64,000 nucleotides of DNA from Halorientalis sp. IM1011 (lineage in GTDB: Archaea > Halobacteriota > Halobacteria > Halobacteriales > Haloarculaceae): contig NZ_CP019067.1 in the NCBI RefSeq assembly GCF_001989615.1, positions 3,317,614 through 3,381,613 of the forward strand. Reading direction: 5' to 3'. The notes beneath the pieces were generated by a model, which worked only from the letters and a program-made list of their open reading frames with translations, was not told where the DNA came from and ran no database searches. The translations under genes were made by a program, and so were the position numbers. This document shows, piece after piece, positions 11,732 through 20,589 of the stretch (positions are counted from its first letter, which is position 1; each line of letters begins with the position of its first letter).

Positions 11732-12030
11732 ATGGATCCAGCGTCCCAGAACCCGGTCTCGATCCCGGTCGACGGCGTCGAACTGGTAGGGACGCTTGCG
11801 GTGCCGACCGGCAGGTGGTGTCGCTCGATCGCACCGCAGCGGAGCAACTCTCCAGTCAGACGGAACGACACGTCGTCGCGGGTGCCGGCCATCTCTTCGA
11901 GGGCGACGGCGAACGCGACGAAGTCGCGACAGTCGCCGCCGACTTGTTCGCCGAGTGTCTCTGGTCCACCGACACTCTGGTTTTGGCGAACCTAAAAGTT
12001 CAAGAGCCCCACGTACTGACGGGTACGTAA
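11732..12030 (+). pseudogene. internally deleted alpha/beta hydrolase (dienelactone hydrolase-like)
   Basis: The frame starting at 11732 reads a typical hydrolase N-terminus (SIPVDGVELVGTLAVPTG). About 80 bases in, homology moves to another frame beginning near 11810, which reads a typical C-terminus of the same family (VVSLDRTAAEQLSSQTERH, then GAGHLFEG with the catalytic His). The middle of the protein, including the nucleophile elbow and catalytic Asp, is missing, about 130 residues. The two parts join out of frame, so no functional enzyme can be made. The remnant runs straight into the promoter of the glycosyltransferase gene at 12030. Confidence 0.6.
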
Positions 12031-12740
12031 TGAGTCTACAGCAGGCACGAGCGGAGACAGAGCGATTCACGTTCGACGATCTGAGTGTCGTCATGGGGAC
12101 GTACAACGAGGAAGCGGCGATCGGGACGGTGCTCGACGACATCGACGACGCGACCGGTGGTCGGGCGGAGGTCGTCTGTGTCGATGGGTCCGACGACCGG
12201 ACGCCGGAGATCGCCCGCGACCACGGGGCTCGCGTCATCGAGCAGGAACCCCAGGGCTACGGCGTGGCGGTCGAGGCGGCGCTGCAGGCCGCGGAGAGAC
12301 CGGTCGTCGTCACGACGGACTGTGACGACACCTACCCGATGGAGCGGTTGCCCGACTTCCTCGACCGGATCAACGAGGGCTACGACGTGGTCAGCGGCGA
12401 CCGGCTCTACCACGGGGCCGACACCATGCCCACGTTCAACCGATTCGGGAACCACGCCTTCGCCGCGCTGGCGAGTGTCCTGCTCGGCGAGCGGGTCCAC
12501 GACACGACCACCGGAATGAGAGCGTACCGGAGCGAAGTGATCGAGAAGATCGACTGGACCGAGAACACCGGCCTGTCGGCCGAACTGCTCATCAGACCCC
12601 TCATGCGGGAGTACGACGTGTGCGAGGTCCCCATCGAGTACAGCGAGCGCGCGGGCGAGACGAAACTCGATCCCATCAGCGGCGGCTACGCCATCGCCAG
12701 ATCCATCCTCGAAGTCGGGATCGAAGAACGACTGCGCTGA
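12030..12740 (+). CDS. family 2 glycosyltransferase
   Basis: A 236-residue GT-A fold enzyme. The N-terminal donor-binding part has VVMGTYNEEAAIGTVL and VCVDGSDDRT, and the metal-binding acidic motif is TTDCDDTYP at about residues 94-102. An acceptor region (DTTTGMRAYR) and a C-terminal YSERAGETKLDP segment follow, as in dolichyl-phosphate mannose/glucose synthase-like proteins. No membrane segments are visible. It likely transfers a sugar from a nucleotide donor to a lipid or glycan carrier. The ATG at 12030 has a TATA-like CCTAAAAGTT at 11991-12000. It converges with the gene ending at 12747, seven bases away. Confidence 0.85.
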   Translation: MSLQQARAETERFTFDDLSVVMGTYNEEAAIGTVLDDIDDATGGRAEVVCVDGSDDRTPEIARDHGARVIEQEPQGYGVAVEAALQAAERPVVVTTDCDDTYPMERLPDFLDRINEGYDVVSGDRLYHGADTMPTFNRFGNHAFAALASVLLGERVHDTTTGMRAYRSEVIEKIDWTENTGLSAELLIRPLMREYDVCEVPIEYSERAGETKLDPISGGYAIARSILEVGIEERLR

Positions 12741-12746
12741 ACGGGC

Positions 12747-13343
12747 CTAATTTTCGGTTTCGGACTGTGGTCCCCGCTGGTAGCTGGTCGTTCCGCCCGG
12801 GTGGCCCTGCGGGTTCTCGATGCCGACGAGTTCGCCGCCCGTCGGGGAGGCATAGAGAGCGAAGAGCAGGTCGTTTATCAGGTAGTAACGCACGCGCTGG
12901 ACGTCTCCCCCGTCGGGTTCGGGGTCCACCGTGTCCGCGTTCATGTCCGAGAACACCTCGGTCCGGGTTTCGGGTGGGAGCGAGACGAACGCATCCACGT
13001 CGTACCACGTCGACACGTAGCCGTCGAGGTAGTCGACGGTCTCGCCGATATCCGTGGCCCGCTCGGGGTCGTCGGCCACGCGCCCGCGCAGGAAGTCGGT
13101 CACGAACCCCTCGACGTTCTCCACGGCCGACGGGTAGATCGACTCGGCGACCGCCACCGCGGTCGTGAGGTCGTGATCCGAGAGGGACGCCCGATCGTCG
13201 TCAGATTCGGTCGGCGTCGTCGCTCGCTCGTCGGTTTTCCCGTCCCCGTCGTCCGACTGTGACAGCGCCGCCGCGCCGCCAGCGACGCCGAGGGCTCCAA
13301 GCGCGGCCACGGCGTCTCGTCGGGTCAGTTCCATATCGGTCAC
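12747..13343 (-). CDS. gluconate 2-dehydrogenase subunit 3-like secreted protein
   Basis: A 198-residue protein with a twin-arginine signal (TRRDAVAALGALGVAGGAAA), then an acidic Thr/Ser-rich linker, then a domain resembling subunit 3 of membrane gluconate/fructose dehydrogenases (LTTAVAVAESIYPSAVENVEGF and a C-terminal GGELVGIENPQGHPGG). The motif HPGG near the end is typical of this family. The catalytic GMC subunit and cytochrome are not adjacent, so its partner is elsewhere. It starts 15 bases after the stop of the GT39-like gene, so it is probably the last gene of the operon that begins with FbpA. Confidence 0.75.
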   Translation of the reverse strand: MTDMELTRRDAVAALGALGVAGGAAALSQSDDGDGKTDERATTPTESDDDRASLSDHDLTTAVAVAESIYPSAVENVEGFVTDFLRGRVADDPERATDIGETVDYLDGYVSTWYDVDAFVSLPPETRTEVFSDMNADTVDPEPDGGDVQRVRYYLINDLLFALYASPTGGELVGIENPQGHPGGTTSYQRGPQSETEN

Positions 13344-13358
13344 TGGTCGCTCACGGGC

Positions 13359-15389
13359 TTATCCGTTCCCCTCTCCGGTCGTCAGGTCGGTTCGGACCGT
13401 CGCCCAGTCGGGCGCGAGGTCGGGCACGTAGCCGGCGTCCCCGCCGCACTCGCCGATGGCGACGCAGCGTTCGATCCGGGGCGTGAGCGCGCGGACGCGA
13501 CCGTCGTCGCGGCGGACTGGTGTCTCGAACCGGTAACTGAAGCTCGCACCGGGGCCGCTGTCGACGAACAGCGTCAGCGACACGTCCTCCCTGTCGTCGT
13601 ACTGGATCGGCTCGTGAGACCGCCAGCCCGGGCCGACGAGTCGGACGCCGTCGTCGGCGAAGCGGATGCGGGCGGTGGCGGAGTCGGTCGCGTTGCGCGC
13701 GCCGACGGTTACGCTCTCCTCGTCGGCGGTGAGGGTCGCCGACACCGATCGGTACGTCGACGGGAGGCCGACGGTCGCGTTCATCGTGACCGACTCGCCG
13801 GCGGCGTGATCGACGCGCTGGATTCGCGAGCCACGGGGCGAACCGCTGTACGGTTCCCACCCACCGCGGAGAGCATAGCGATACAGCGACCGGTCGGGGT
13901 AGGCGTCCACGACCGCGAAGGGGCGTTCGTCCATGGCGTACACCGTCTCCCCGTCGAATCCCGGGTCGTTCCGGAGCGGCTGGAACGGATGATTCAGCCA
14001 GTCACCGTACGGCGTCGGCAGGAAGACGAGTCCGCCGTCGAGCGACTGCTCCTCGAAGGGTTCGTACGCCCCCGCGTACGTCTCGGTCGCTCGCTCGTTC
14101 ATCGACACGGGGCGATCGGCGTTGGCCACCGTTACGCCACCCAGTACCCCCGCGCCCACGAGGATCACGGCCACGACCGCAATCTGCACCCCTCGTGGGT
14201 CGAGGCGCTCGTCGGCCAGTCGGCGGACGCCCCGGAGGATCGCCAGCGCACCGACGGCCGCGAAGGCGCCGAACGGCAGGAGCAGGTCGAAGTGGTAGTA
14301 GGGGCCGTGCGAGGCGATCAGCCCGTCACCGGCCCGGTCGAGCACGCCCAGGATGTTGAAGTTGCCCCAGAAGAAGACGTTCCCCGCGGCGATCGTTCCG
14401 ATCTGTCCGACGAGGATCCCCTGTCGTGCCGAGAGTCCGCGCCGAACGGCGACGGCGATTCCGCCGAGGGCCACTGCAGTCCCGAGCAACCCGCCCGCCA
14501 CCCAGGTGGTGGTCACCTGTTCGAGCACCAGCGCGTTCGCCTCTAGCGCGAGTTCGAGCGTGTACTCCACCTCGTGGCCGAGTATCTCGCGATGGCCGAG
14601 GCCGAGCCCGTCTTCCGGCGCGAACGCCTGATACGGGAAGACGAGCGGCGATCCGGTCATCACGGCGTTGTACCCTAGCGTGAGCACGACGCCAGCCAGT
14701 CCGACCGCCGCGGTGACGACCTGTCGCGGGAGGGCATCGCGGCGGTCGCGGTAGAGCGTCCACAGCGCGTGCCCGATCACGGGGGCCGCGAACAGCACCG
14801 CGGTGTACGGCCGCGCGAAGAAGGCCAGTCCGACGGCCGCGCCGGCCGCCCCGGCCCAGCGGTAGTCCCCGGTCCGATCTCCCCGGAGGTACGCGTAGAG
14901 GAAGGCGAGGTTCAGCATCGTCGTCGGTGCGTACGGCAGGAACACCGCCGAGTCGAGCAGGAACAGTGGGGACGCGAGGACGAACACGGCAGCGACGAGG
15001 CCGGTCCGGCGGTCGAACAGTTCCCGGACGACCAGCGCGACCAGCGCGACGTTCGCGGCGGCGATCCCGGCGAGTGCGAGCCGCGCCCCACCGAACAGCT
15101 TCCCGACGGCGAACAGCGCAGGCACTACCGGTGCGTACTTGGAGTAGAGCCCGCGGGCGTCCTCGACGAAGAACCAGGGTCGAAAGACGCCTTCGACGGG
15201 TGGGGAGAGAAACAGCTGTCCGTCGAGCAACATCGCCGCCTGCTGGAGGTAGACCCCCTCGTCGTGGTTCAGCGAGTGGTACGGAAACAGACGGGTGGCG
15301 AGAATCCAGACTGCGATAGCGGCGACGGCTGCGAGCGCGACGACGCCGATCCGCCACGTCCGCGACCGAACGTCACTCCCGGCGGCCAT
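13359..15389 (-). CDS. GT39/ArnT-like membrane glycosyltransferase
   Basis: A 676-residue protein with about ten to twelve membrane segments in the first 430 residues. After the first helix comes the loop HSLNHDEGVYLQQAA, whose Asp-Glu pair corresponds to the catalytic acidic motif of the PMT/ArnT (GT-C) superfamily. The last 240 residues form an extracellular beta-rich domain, common in haloarchaeal members. It probably transfers a sugar from a lipid-linked donor to protein or lipid outside the membrane. The start overlaps the FbpC gene by 17 bases, so it is translated from the iron-transport transcript. Its link to iron uptake is unknown. Confidence 0.78.
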   Translation of the reverse strand: MAAGSDVRSRTWRIGVVALAAVAAIAVWILATRLFPYHSLNHDEGVYLQQAAMLLDGQLFLSPPVEGVFRPWFFVEDARGLYSKYAPVVPALFAVGKLFGGARLALAGIAAANVALVALVVRELFDRRTGLVAAVFVLASPLFLLDSAVFLPYAPTTMLNLAFLYAYLRGDRTGDYRWAGAAGAAVGLAFFARPYTAVLFAAPVIGHALWTLYRDRRDALPRQVVTAAVGLAGVVLTLGYNAVMTGSPLVFPYQAFAPEDGLGLGHREILGHEVEYTLELALEANALVLEQVTTTWVAGGLLGTAVALGGIAVAVRRGLSARQGILVGQIGTIAAGNVFFWGNFNILGVLDRAGDGLIASHGPYYHFDLLLPFGAFAAVGALAILRGVRRLADERLDPRGVQIAVVAVILVGAGVLGGVTVANADRPVSMNERATETYAGAYEPFEEQSLDGGLVFLPTPYGDWLNHPFQPLRNDPGFDGETVYAMDERPFAVVDAYPDRSLYRYALRGGWEPYSGSPRGSRIQRVDHAAGESVTMNATVGLPSTYRSVSATLTADEESVTVGARNATDSATARIRFADDGVRLVGPGWRSHEPIQYDDREDVSLTLFVDSGPGASFSYRFETPVRRDDGRVRALTPRIERCVAIGECGGDAGYVPDLAPDWATVRTDLTTGEGNG

Positions 15390-16527
15390 CGCTCTCGGTG
15401 GGGAACCAGGCGAGCCGGTGGTCGGAGACGAGATCGACGCGGACCCGCCGATCCAGATCGAGGTGGTCGGAGTGGTTGTGTTCGCAGTAGACCACGTCGC
15501 CGGAGTCGAGTTCGACGGTGTAGACGAACGAGGGGCCGGTGTACTCGCGTTCGACGATCACGCCGTCGCCGTCGCTGTCCTCGGCCGGAATCGCTCGCAG
15601 GTCGTCGGGCCGGGCCAGCACGTCGATATCGGCTCCGTCGTACTCCGGCCCGAGCCCCTGGATCATGTCGGTGTCGAGTGCCCCCAGCCCCGTCTCGATG
15701 GTGTGTTCGTCGAGGCGGCCGGAGACGAAACCGGCCTGGCCGAGGAACTCCGCGACGAACCGGGATTCGGGCTGCTGGAAGACGACCTCCGGCCGACCGA
15801 CCTGTTCGATGTGGCCCTCGGACATGACGGCAACCCGGTCGCTGATGGAGAGGGCTTCCTCCTGGTCGTGAGTGACCGAGAGGGCGGTGACGCCTGTCTC
15901 TTTCAGGATACGTCGCACCTCCTCGCGCATCTGCTTGCGCAGGGAGACGTCGAGGTTCGAGAACGGTTCGTCGAGCAGGAGGACGTCCGGTTCGGGAGCC
16001 AGCGAGCGCGCCAGCGCGATCCGCTGTTGCTGGCCGCCAGAGAGGTCGTCGGGGCTCGCGTCCCGGTAGTCGGCCAGGCCGACCAGTTCGAGCAGTTCCT
16101 CTACCCGCGCCTCGGTCGCCTCGCTGTCCCAGTCGTCGATGCCGTAGGCGATGTTCTCGCCGACCGAGAGGTGGGGGAAGAGTGCGTAATCCTGGAAGAC
16201 CAGCCCCACGTCGCGTTTGTCCGGTTCGACGAACCGGCCGTTACCGGCGACGACGTCGCCGTCGACGGCGATGGTCCCGCTGTCGGGGCGGATGAGACCG
16301 GCCAGCAGGCGAAGCGTCGTGGTCTTGCCACAGCCAGACGGGCCGAGAAGTGTCAGCAGTTCCCCCTCGTGGACAGACAGCGAGAAGTCGGCGACGGCAC
16401 GTTCGTCGCCGAACGTCCGCGTCACGTCGTCGAGTTCGAGGATCGCCTCCTCGGACTGTCCATCCCGGGTCGCCGTTACGACCCGTTCCGTCTCCGTCTG
16501 TGTCGTGGTCTGTGTCGAATCGTTCAT
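15373..16527 (-). CDS. ferric iron ABC transporter ATPase (FbpC-like)
   Basis: A 384-residue ABC ATPase. Walker A GPSGCGKTTT is at about residue 58, the signature LSGGQQQR follows, and the Walker B region reads DVLLLDEP with a nearby SVTHDQEEAL switch His. The N-terminal 25 residues are a polar extension. The C-terminal 110 residues (about 275 onward) form a TOBE-type regulatory domain, as in FbpC/PotA. It pairs with the fused permease and the binding protein encoded just upstream and would power periplasm-side Fe3+ import. The start overlaps the FbpB stop by four bases (ATGA). Confidence 0.88.
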   Translation of the reverse strand: MNDSTQTTTQTETERVVTATRDGQSEEAILELDDVTRTFGDERAVADFSLSVHEGELLTLLGPSGCGKTTTLRLLAGLIRPDSGTIAVDGDVVAGNGRFVEPDKRDVGLVFQDYALFPHLSVGENIAYGIDDWDSEATEARVEELLELVGLADYRDASPDDLSGGQQQRIALARSLAPEPDVLLLDEPFSNLDVSLRKQMREEVRRILKETGVTALSVTHDQEEALSISDRVAVMSEGHIEQVGRPEVVFQQPESRFVAEFLGQAGFVSGRLDEHTIETGLGALDTDMIQGLGPEYDGADIDVLARPDDLRAIPAEDSDGDGVIVEREYTGPSFVYTVELDSGDVVYCEHNHSDHLDLDRRVRVDLVSDHRLAWFPTESDGRRE

Positions 16528-18179
16528 GATGAGTCACCGCGTTCCTGTGAGAGGATGACGGCCATCGAGAGGCCGGAGACGACGACGAGGATCAGGGCCG
16601 GCACAGCCGCCTGTCCGTAGAAGCCCGCCTCCTCGACCGTCCAGATGTACGTGACGAGCGTATCGAACCCCAGCGGGCGGAGCATCAGCGTGGCCGGCAA
16701 CTCCTTCATCGTCGTCAGAAAGACCAGCGCCGCACCGGCGGCGACCCCCGGGAGAATCAGCGGGAGCGTCACCGACCGGAAGGCGCGCAATCGCGACCGA
16801 CCGAGCGTCTGTGCCGCCTCGACCAGTTCCCGGTCGACCTGGAGCGTCGAGGTTCGGATCGACCCGATCGCCTGGGGCATGAACCGGACGACGTACGCGA
16901 ACACGAGCATCGGGATCGTCTTGTAGAAGAGCCCTACCACGTCGACGCCCGTCAGATCCGTGAGAGTCGGCAACAGGTCGAGACTGAACGCGAGCAGGGC
17001 GATGGCCAGCACGATGCCCGGCGTCGCGTACCCGACGTAGGACACGCGGTCGGCCAGCGCCGCCAGTCGGGAGTCCGACCGGGCCGACGCGATGGCGATC
17101 GGTAAGGCAACGATCACGGAGGCTACGGCGGCCAGCAGCGCCAGATTCGTCGAGTTCCAGGCGTACTCCCAGGAGAACGCGATCTGTCCGGCCTGGTACC
17201 CAGGGCCGCCCCGCGTGAGCCACATGCCGAAGATACCGATCGGCACGAGGATCGCGAGCGCGAAGACGGCGACCGGGACCAGCAGTGCGGGGTACCGCCA
17301 GGCACCCAGATCCAGGGCGACCGCTCCGCGATTGCCCCCGCTCTCGTAGGCACCGGACTCGTCGGCACCGATGCGGGACTCGATAGCGAGGATGACGGCG
17401 GTGACGGCCAGCAACTGCAGCGAGAGGACCACCGCGTAGTCCCGGGCGAAGGCGTTGTACTGCGCGTAGATGAACTGCGTGAACACCTCCACGCGCATGA
17501 TGTTTGGCGTCCCGAAGTCCGCCAGCGTATACAGCGCCACGAGCAGCGACCCCGCGGCGATCCCGGGGAGTATCTGCGGTATGGTGACCCGCTTGAGCGC
17601 CTCCCAGCGACCGGAGTTGAGCGTCTGCCCTGCCTCGACGAGCGTCCCGTCGAGCGAGAGCAGCGACGCCCGCGTCGTCAGGAAGACGTAGGGGTAGGTG
17701 TACAGCGTCAACACGAACGCGGCGCCCGCGAAACCGTACACGGAGGGGAGCGATTCGACGCCGATGGGGGCCAACAGATCGGCGAGTGTCCCGTTCGGGC
17801 CGAACGCCGAGACGAACGCGAAGGCACCGAGGTAGCTGGGGACCGCGAGCGGCAGCGCACAGAGGATCGTCCAGAACCGTTCGAAGGGCAGGTCACCCTG
17901 CACAGTCAACAGCGCGAGCGCCACGCCCAACACGATGCTCGCACCCGTTACGACCGCCACGAGGGCGAGGCTCCGTACTAGCACCGCGGTCGTTCGGGAC
18001 TCGACTGCGAGTTCGACCGCCGCCCACCCAAGCCCCGCCGCATCGACGGCGAGCCACGCGATGGGGACGACGAGGATGGCGGCGATGGCCGCAGCGAGCA
18101 ACGTCAGGCCGGTATCGATAGTGGAGGACCTGTCTGCGGACTTGCCGCTCATCCGCTCTAAGTCCTCCTGGCCGGTCAT
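16524..18179 (-). CDS. ferric iron ABC transporter permease (FbpB-like, fused)
   Basis: A 551-residue membrane protein with about twelve segments, made of two BPD-transporter permease halves. Each half carries an EAA loop for contact with the ATPase: VEAGQTLNSGRWEALKRVTIP near residue 190, and VEAAQTLGRSRLRAFRSVTLP near residue 455 (both cut here to under twenty residues when counted as motif cores EAGQTL and EAAQTLG). One-piece permeases are usual in Fbp/thiamin-type systems. It overlaps FbpA upstream and FbpC downstream by four bases each, indicating tight translational coupling. Confidence 0.88.
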   Translation of the reverse strand: MTGQEDLERMSGKSADRSSTIDTGLTLLAAAIAAILVVPIAWLAVDAAGLGWAAVELAVESRTTAVLVRSLALVAVVTGASIVLGVALALLTVQGDLPFERFWTILCALPLAVPSYLGAFAFVSAFGPNGTLADLLAPIGVESLPSVYGFAGAAFVLTLYTYPYVFLTTRASLLSLDGTLVEAGQTLNSGRWEALKRVTIPQILPGIAAGSLLVALYTLADFGTPNIMRVEVFTQFIYAQYNAFARDYAVVLSLQLLAVTAVILAIESRIGADESGAYESGGNRGAVALDLGAWRYPALLVPVAVFALAILVPIGIFGMWLTRGGPGYQAGQIAFSWEYAWNSTNLALLAAVASVIVALPIAIASARSDSRLAALADRVSYVGYATPGIVLAIALLAFSLDLLPTLTDLTGVDVVGLFYKTIPMLVFAYVVRFMPQAIGSIRTSTLQVDRELVEAAQTLGRSRLRAFRSVTLPLILPGVAAGAALVFLTTMKELPATLMLRPLGFDTLVTYIWTVEEAGFYGQAAVPALILVVVSGLSMAVILSQERGDSS

Positions 18180-19384
18180 GGGGAGACGTTAGCTGACTCC
18201 ATCAGGTCGGTGGTCTCTTGCACGTTCGATAGCTTCGCCAGGTCGATGTCCGGCGGGCTGAGTTCGTCGACCGTCGGCAGGTCCGTGACAGGTTCGACAC
18301 CCTCGATCATCGGATACGAGAAACTCACCGTCGCGAAGAACTCCTGGGCCTCCGCCGAGAGCAGGTGGCGCACGAAGTTGTCGACCAGGTCGCCCTTGTC
18401 GGTGCCCTTGATCTTCATCGCGCCGGAGACGTTGACGAGCGCGCCGGCGTCGCCCTCGGTGAACGCCAGGTCCAGCGGCGCGTCGGGGCGCTGGTTCTTG
18501 ACCCGGATCGAGTAGTAGTGGTTCGCGAACCCGGCCGCCAGCGACCCGTCGGCGACGTTCTGCGAGACAGCATACTCGTTGCCGTAGCGTTGAGTGCCGG
18601 CCTCGCGCATGTCGACCAGCCACTGGCGGGTCGCCTCGTCGCCGCGGATGAGCCGCATCGCGGTCACGAAGGACTTGAACGCCCCGTAGGTCGGGGCCCA
18701 GCCCATCGTCCCCTGCAGGGCGCTCGTCTCCGGGAACTCCTGGACTTTGTTCGGAATGTCCGACTCGCTCAGCTGGTTCGTGTTGTACGGGATGGCTCGC
18801 GCGCGACCCGCGACGCCCGCCCAGGCGTTGTCGTCACCGACGAACTGGGCGTTTCCGACGGGCGCGACCGCCTCGTCGGAGAGTGGCTCGTACGCGTCGT
18901 TGTTCGCGACGTAGCCCAGCGAACTGGCGTCGATCGACCAGAACACGTCGCCCCGATCGACGCCCGAGTTCGCCTCGTCAACGATGCTCTGGGCGAGCGA
19001 CGTCGAGTCGTTGCTCCGTGGCTTGACCGAGAAATCGGGATAGATCGTCTCGAGCTTGTCGATCAGGTCCATGTAGAGGCCGCCCTCGCCACCGCCGATG
19101 TAGAGCGCGAGCGAGCCGGAGAGATCCGGGAGGTCGTTGATCGACGTCCCACCTGGGTAGGGCCGGCCCTGTGCCACCCGTCCGGACCCGCGGAAATCGC
19201 CCTCGACGAGCGGGCCCTGCCCACGGAAGTCCGTGACGTTCGCGTTCCCGGGCGTGGAGTTCCCGTCGCCGTCACTTAGCAACCCGAAACAGCCCGCGAC
19301 CGACGCGGTCCCGACTACCGCCCCGCCCTGCAGGAGGCGGCGGCGTGAAACGGTCCGTCCGTGAGAGTTTCCGTCGTCTTCCAT
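18176..19384 (-). CDS. ferric iron-binding lipoprotein (FbpA-like)
   Basis: A 402-residue exported protein. The N-terminus has a twin-arginine motif (SRRRLLQGG) and a lipobox (SVAGC at about residues 28-32), so it should be a Tat-exported lipoprotein. The mature part is a periplasmic-type two-lobe fold, with the YIGGGEG start, a DVFWSIDASSLGYV region, and late YPMIEGVEP, typical of FbpA/Sfu proteins. I could not assign metal ligands with confidence. It is the first gene of the operon. The ATG at 19384 is 8 bases from a perfect TTAGG-N4-CCTAA palindrome, with a TATA box (AAGTATAAG) at about -30. Confidence 0.86.
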   Translation of the reverse strand: MEDDGNSHGRTVSRRRLLQGGAVVGTASVAGCFGLLSDGDGNSTPGNANVTDFRGQGPLVEGDFRGSGRVAQGRPYPGGTSINDLPDLSGSLALYIGGGEGGLYMDLIDKLETIYPDFSVKPRSNDSTSLAQSIVDEANSGVDRGDVFWSIDASSLGYVANNDAYEPLSDEAVAPVGNAQFVGDDNAWAGVAGRARAIPYNTNQLSESDIPNKVQEFPETSALQGTMGWAPTYGAFKSFVTAMRLIRGDEATRQWLVDMREAGTQRYGNEYAVSQNVADGSLAAGFANHYYSIRVKNQRPDAPLDLAFTEGDAGALVNVSGAMKIKGTDKGDLVDNFVRHLLSAEAQEFFATVSFSYPMIEGVEPVTDLPTVDELSPPDIDLAKLSNVQETTDLMESANVSP

Positions 19385-19392
19385 ATATTTAT

Positions 19393-19406
19393 TTAGGCCG
19401 GCCTAA
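19393..19406. promoter_or_regulatory. iron-regulator operator, Fbp operon
   Basis: TTAGG-CCGG-CCTAA, extended to a perfect 16-base palindrome TTTAGGCCGGCCTAAA (19392-19407). It lies between the TATA box of the FbpA gene (minus strand, about 19411-19417) and the start codon, where a bound repressor would block initiation. Four more exact TTAGG-N4-CCTAA sites occur in this window. The sequence matches the type bound by archaeal DtxR-family iron regulators (Idr/SirR). Confidence 0.8.
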
Positions 19407-19425
19407 AACACTTATACTTGCCGGT

Positions 19426-20589
19426 TCAGTCGTCCGCAGACGTGGGTGCGTGTTCCGAGACCGAGCCGGGTCGGAGCCCTTCGAGACAGGACAGCCAGTC
19501 CCGCATGAACTCGCCGCAGTAGTTGATGAACGCGGCGTTCTCGTAGTCGAAGTCGCCCTCGGCCATCGCGTCGGCCATCGCGGCGAACACGCCCGCGTAC
19601 GAGTCGGCGTCGTCGCCGACTTCGTCGATGATCTCCCAGACGTGTTCGTTCAGTTCCAGTCCGGGGACCTCGTTGTTCAGGTCGGAGAACGTCGAGCGCG
19701 GGGCCTTGTTGTGTTCACAGAGCGGGTACCCGTTGATGATCCGCTTGTCCAGCACGTCACAGGCCCGCTTGAGGAACAGGCCGCTCCAGATGTCGTCGAA
19801 CCGGCCCACGTCCCACTCGTTCTCGTCCATCGGGAGCTGGTAGAACGCGGGGATGACCTCCCGGCGGAAGGCGAGGTTCATCGAACAGACGGTGAGGTAG
19901 TTCTCGCGCTCGGCGACGAAGTTCCCCTCGTAGTCGTCGGTCGAGGTGCGGGTCTGGGCTTGCCCCTGCAGGTCCCCGTCCATCAGGATTCGGACCGCGT
20001 CGAGGTCGGGGACGTTCGTCCAGAGGCCCTGGGAGGCCACCACGTCCTCGACCTCGGCCTCGCCGACCTCGATCTCCTCGTCCATCGCGCTGTAGGGGTA
20101 CCCACGCGGGTAGAGCCCGTGTTCGTCGACGTTCTGGTAGAGGACGTTCACCCAGTCCTCGTCGGACCCGATCGACTCGACGGTGCCCTCGAAGGCGAGA
20201 TTGTCGAAGTGGGTCCCGAACCAGTCGAAGTCCGGGTGGGGGAGCGTGTCGTCGTCGATGAAGAAGCCGTACTCGAAGTCGTTGGCCCACATGTACAGGA
20301 GGCCGAAACTCGTCTGGGCGTGGCTGGCCTCGGGGATCAGGTGGGCGTACTCGTCGACGCCCTGCTCCTCGAACCACTCCTCGCGGGCGGTCCCGTCGAA
20401 GACGCGGCCCTCGACCCCTTCGTCGTCGAGCATCGCCTGCATCTCGTCGGTGTCACAGAAGTCCTCCGTGACCAGCGCGACGTGCAACCGGTCCAGATCG
20501 AACCCGTGCTCGCGCGCGTTCTCGAAATACGTCCGCATGCACTCGAACTCCCGGATCGTCGGCACGATTACGCAAACGTCAGCACTCAT
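19426..20589 (-). CDS. GT75-like (reversibly glycosylated polypeptide / UDP-arabinopyranose mutase-type) protein
   Basis: A 387-residue soluble protein resembling the RGP/alpha-1,4-glucan-protein synthase family. The N-terminus (CVIVPTIREFECM) and the central metal-binding FIDDDTLPHPDF at about residue 120 match the family's GT-A-like core. Plant members interconvert UDP-arabinose ring forms; the archaeal substrate is unknown. I chose the ATG at 20589 over one 29 codons upstream because homology starts at ADVCVIVPT. It stands between two iron operators but has only a half-match (TTTAGGGAAGCCAAAA, 20606-20621) in its own promoter. Confidence 0.68.
   Translation of the reverse strand: MSADVCVIVPTIREFECMRTYFENAREHGFDLDRLHVALVTEDFCDTDEMQAMLDDEGVEGRVFDGTAREEWFEEQGVDEYAHLIPEASHAQTSFGLLYMWANDFEYGFFIDDDTLPHPDFDWFGTHFDNLAFEGTVESIGSDEDWVNVLYQNVDEHGLYPRGYPYSAMDEEIEVGEAEVEDVVASQGLWTNVPDLDAVRILMDGDLQGQAQTRTSTDDYEGNFVAERENYLTVCSMNLAFRREVIPAFYQLPMDENEWDVGRFDDIWSGLFLKRACDVLDKRIINGYPLCEHNKAPRSTFSDLNNEVPGLELNEHVWEIIDEVGDDADSYAGVFAAMADAMAEGDFDYENAAFINYCGEFMRDWLSCLEGLRPGSVSEHAPTSADD

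Noticed and set aside
13614..19279. Plus-strand frames of 300-440 codons opposite the Fbp operon and GT39-like gene
   Set aside because: They arise from GC-biased third positions on the antisense strand; they contain no conserved motifs, whereas the minus strand encodes full ABC components.
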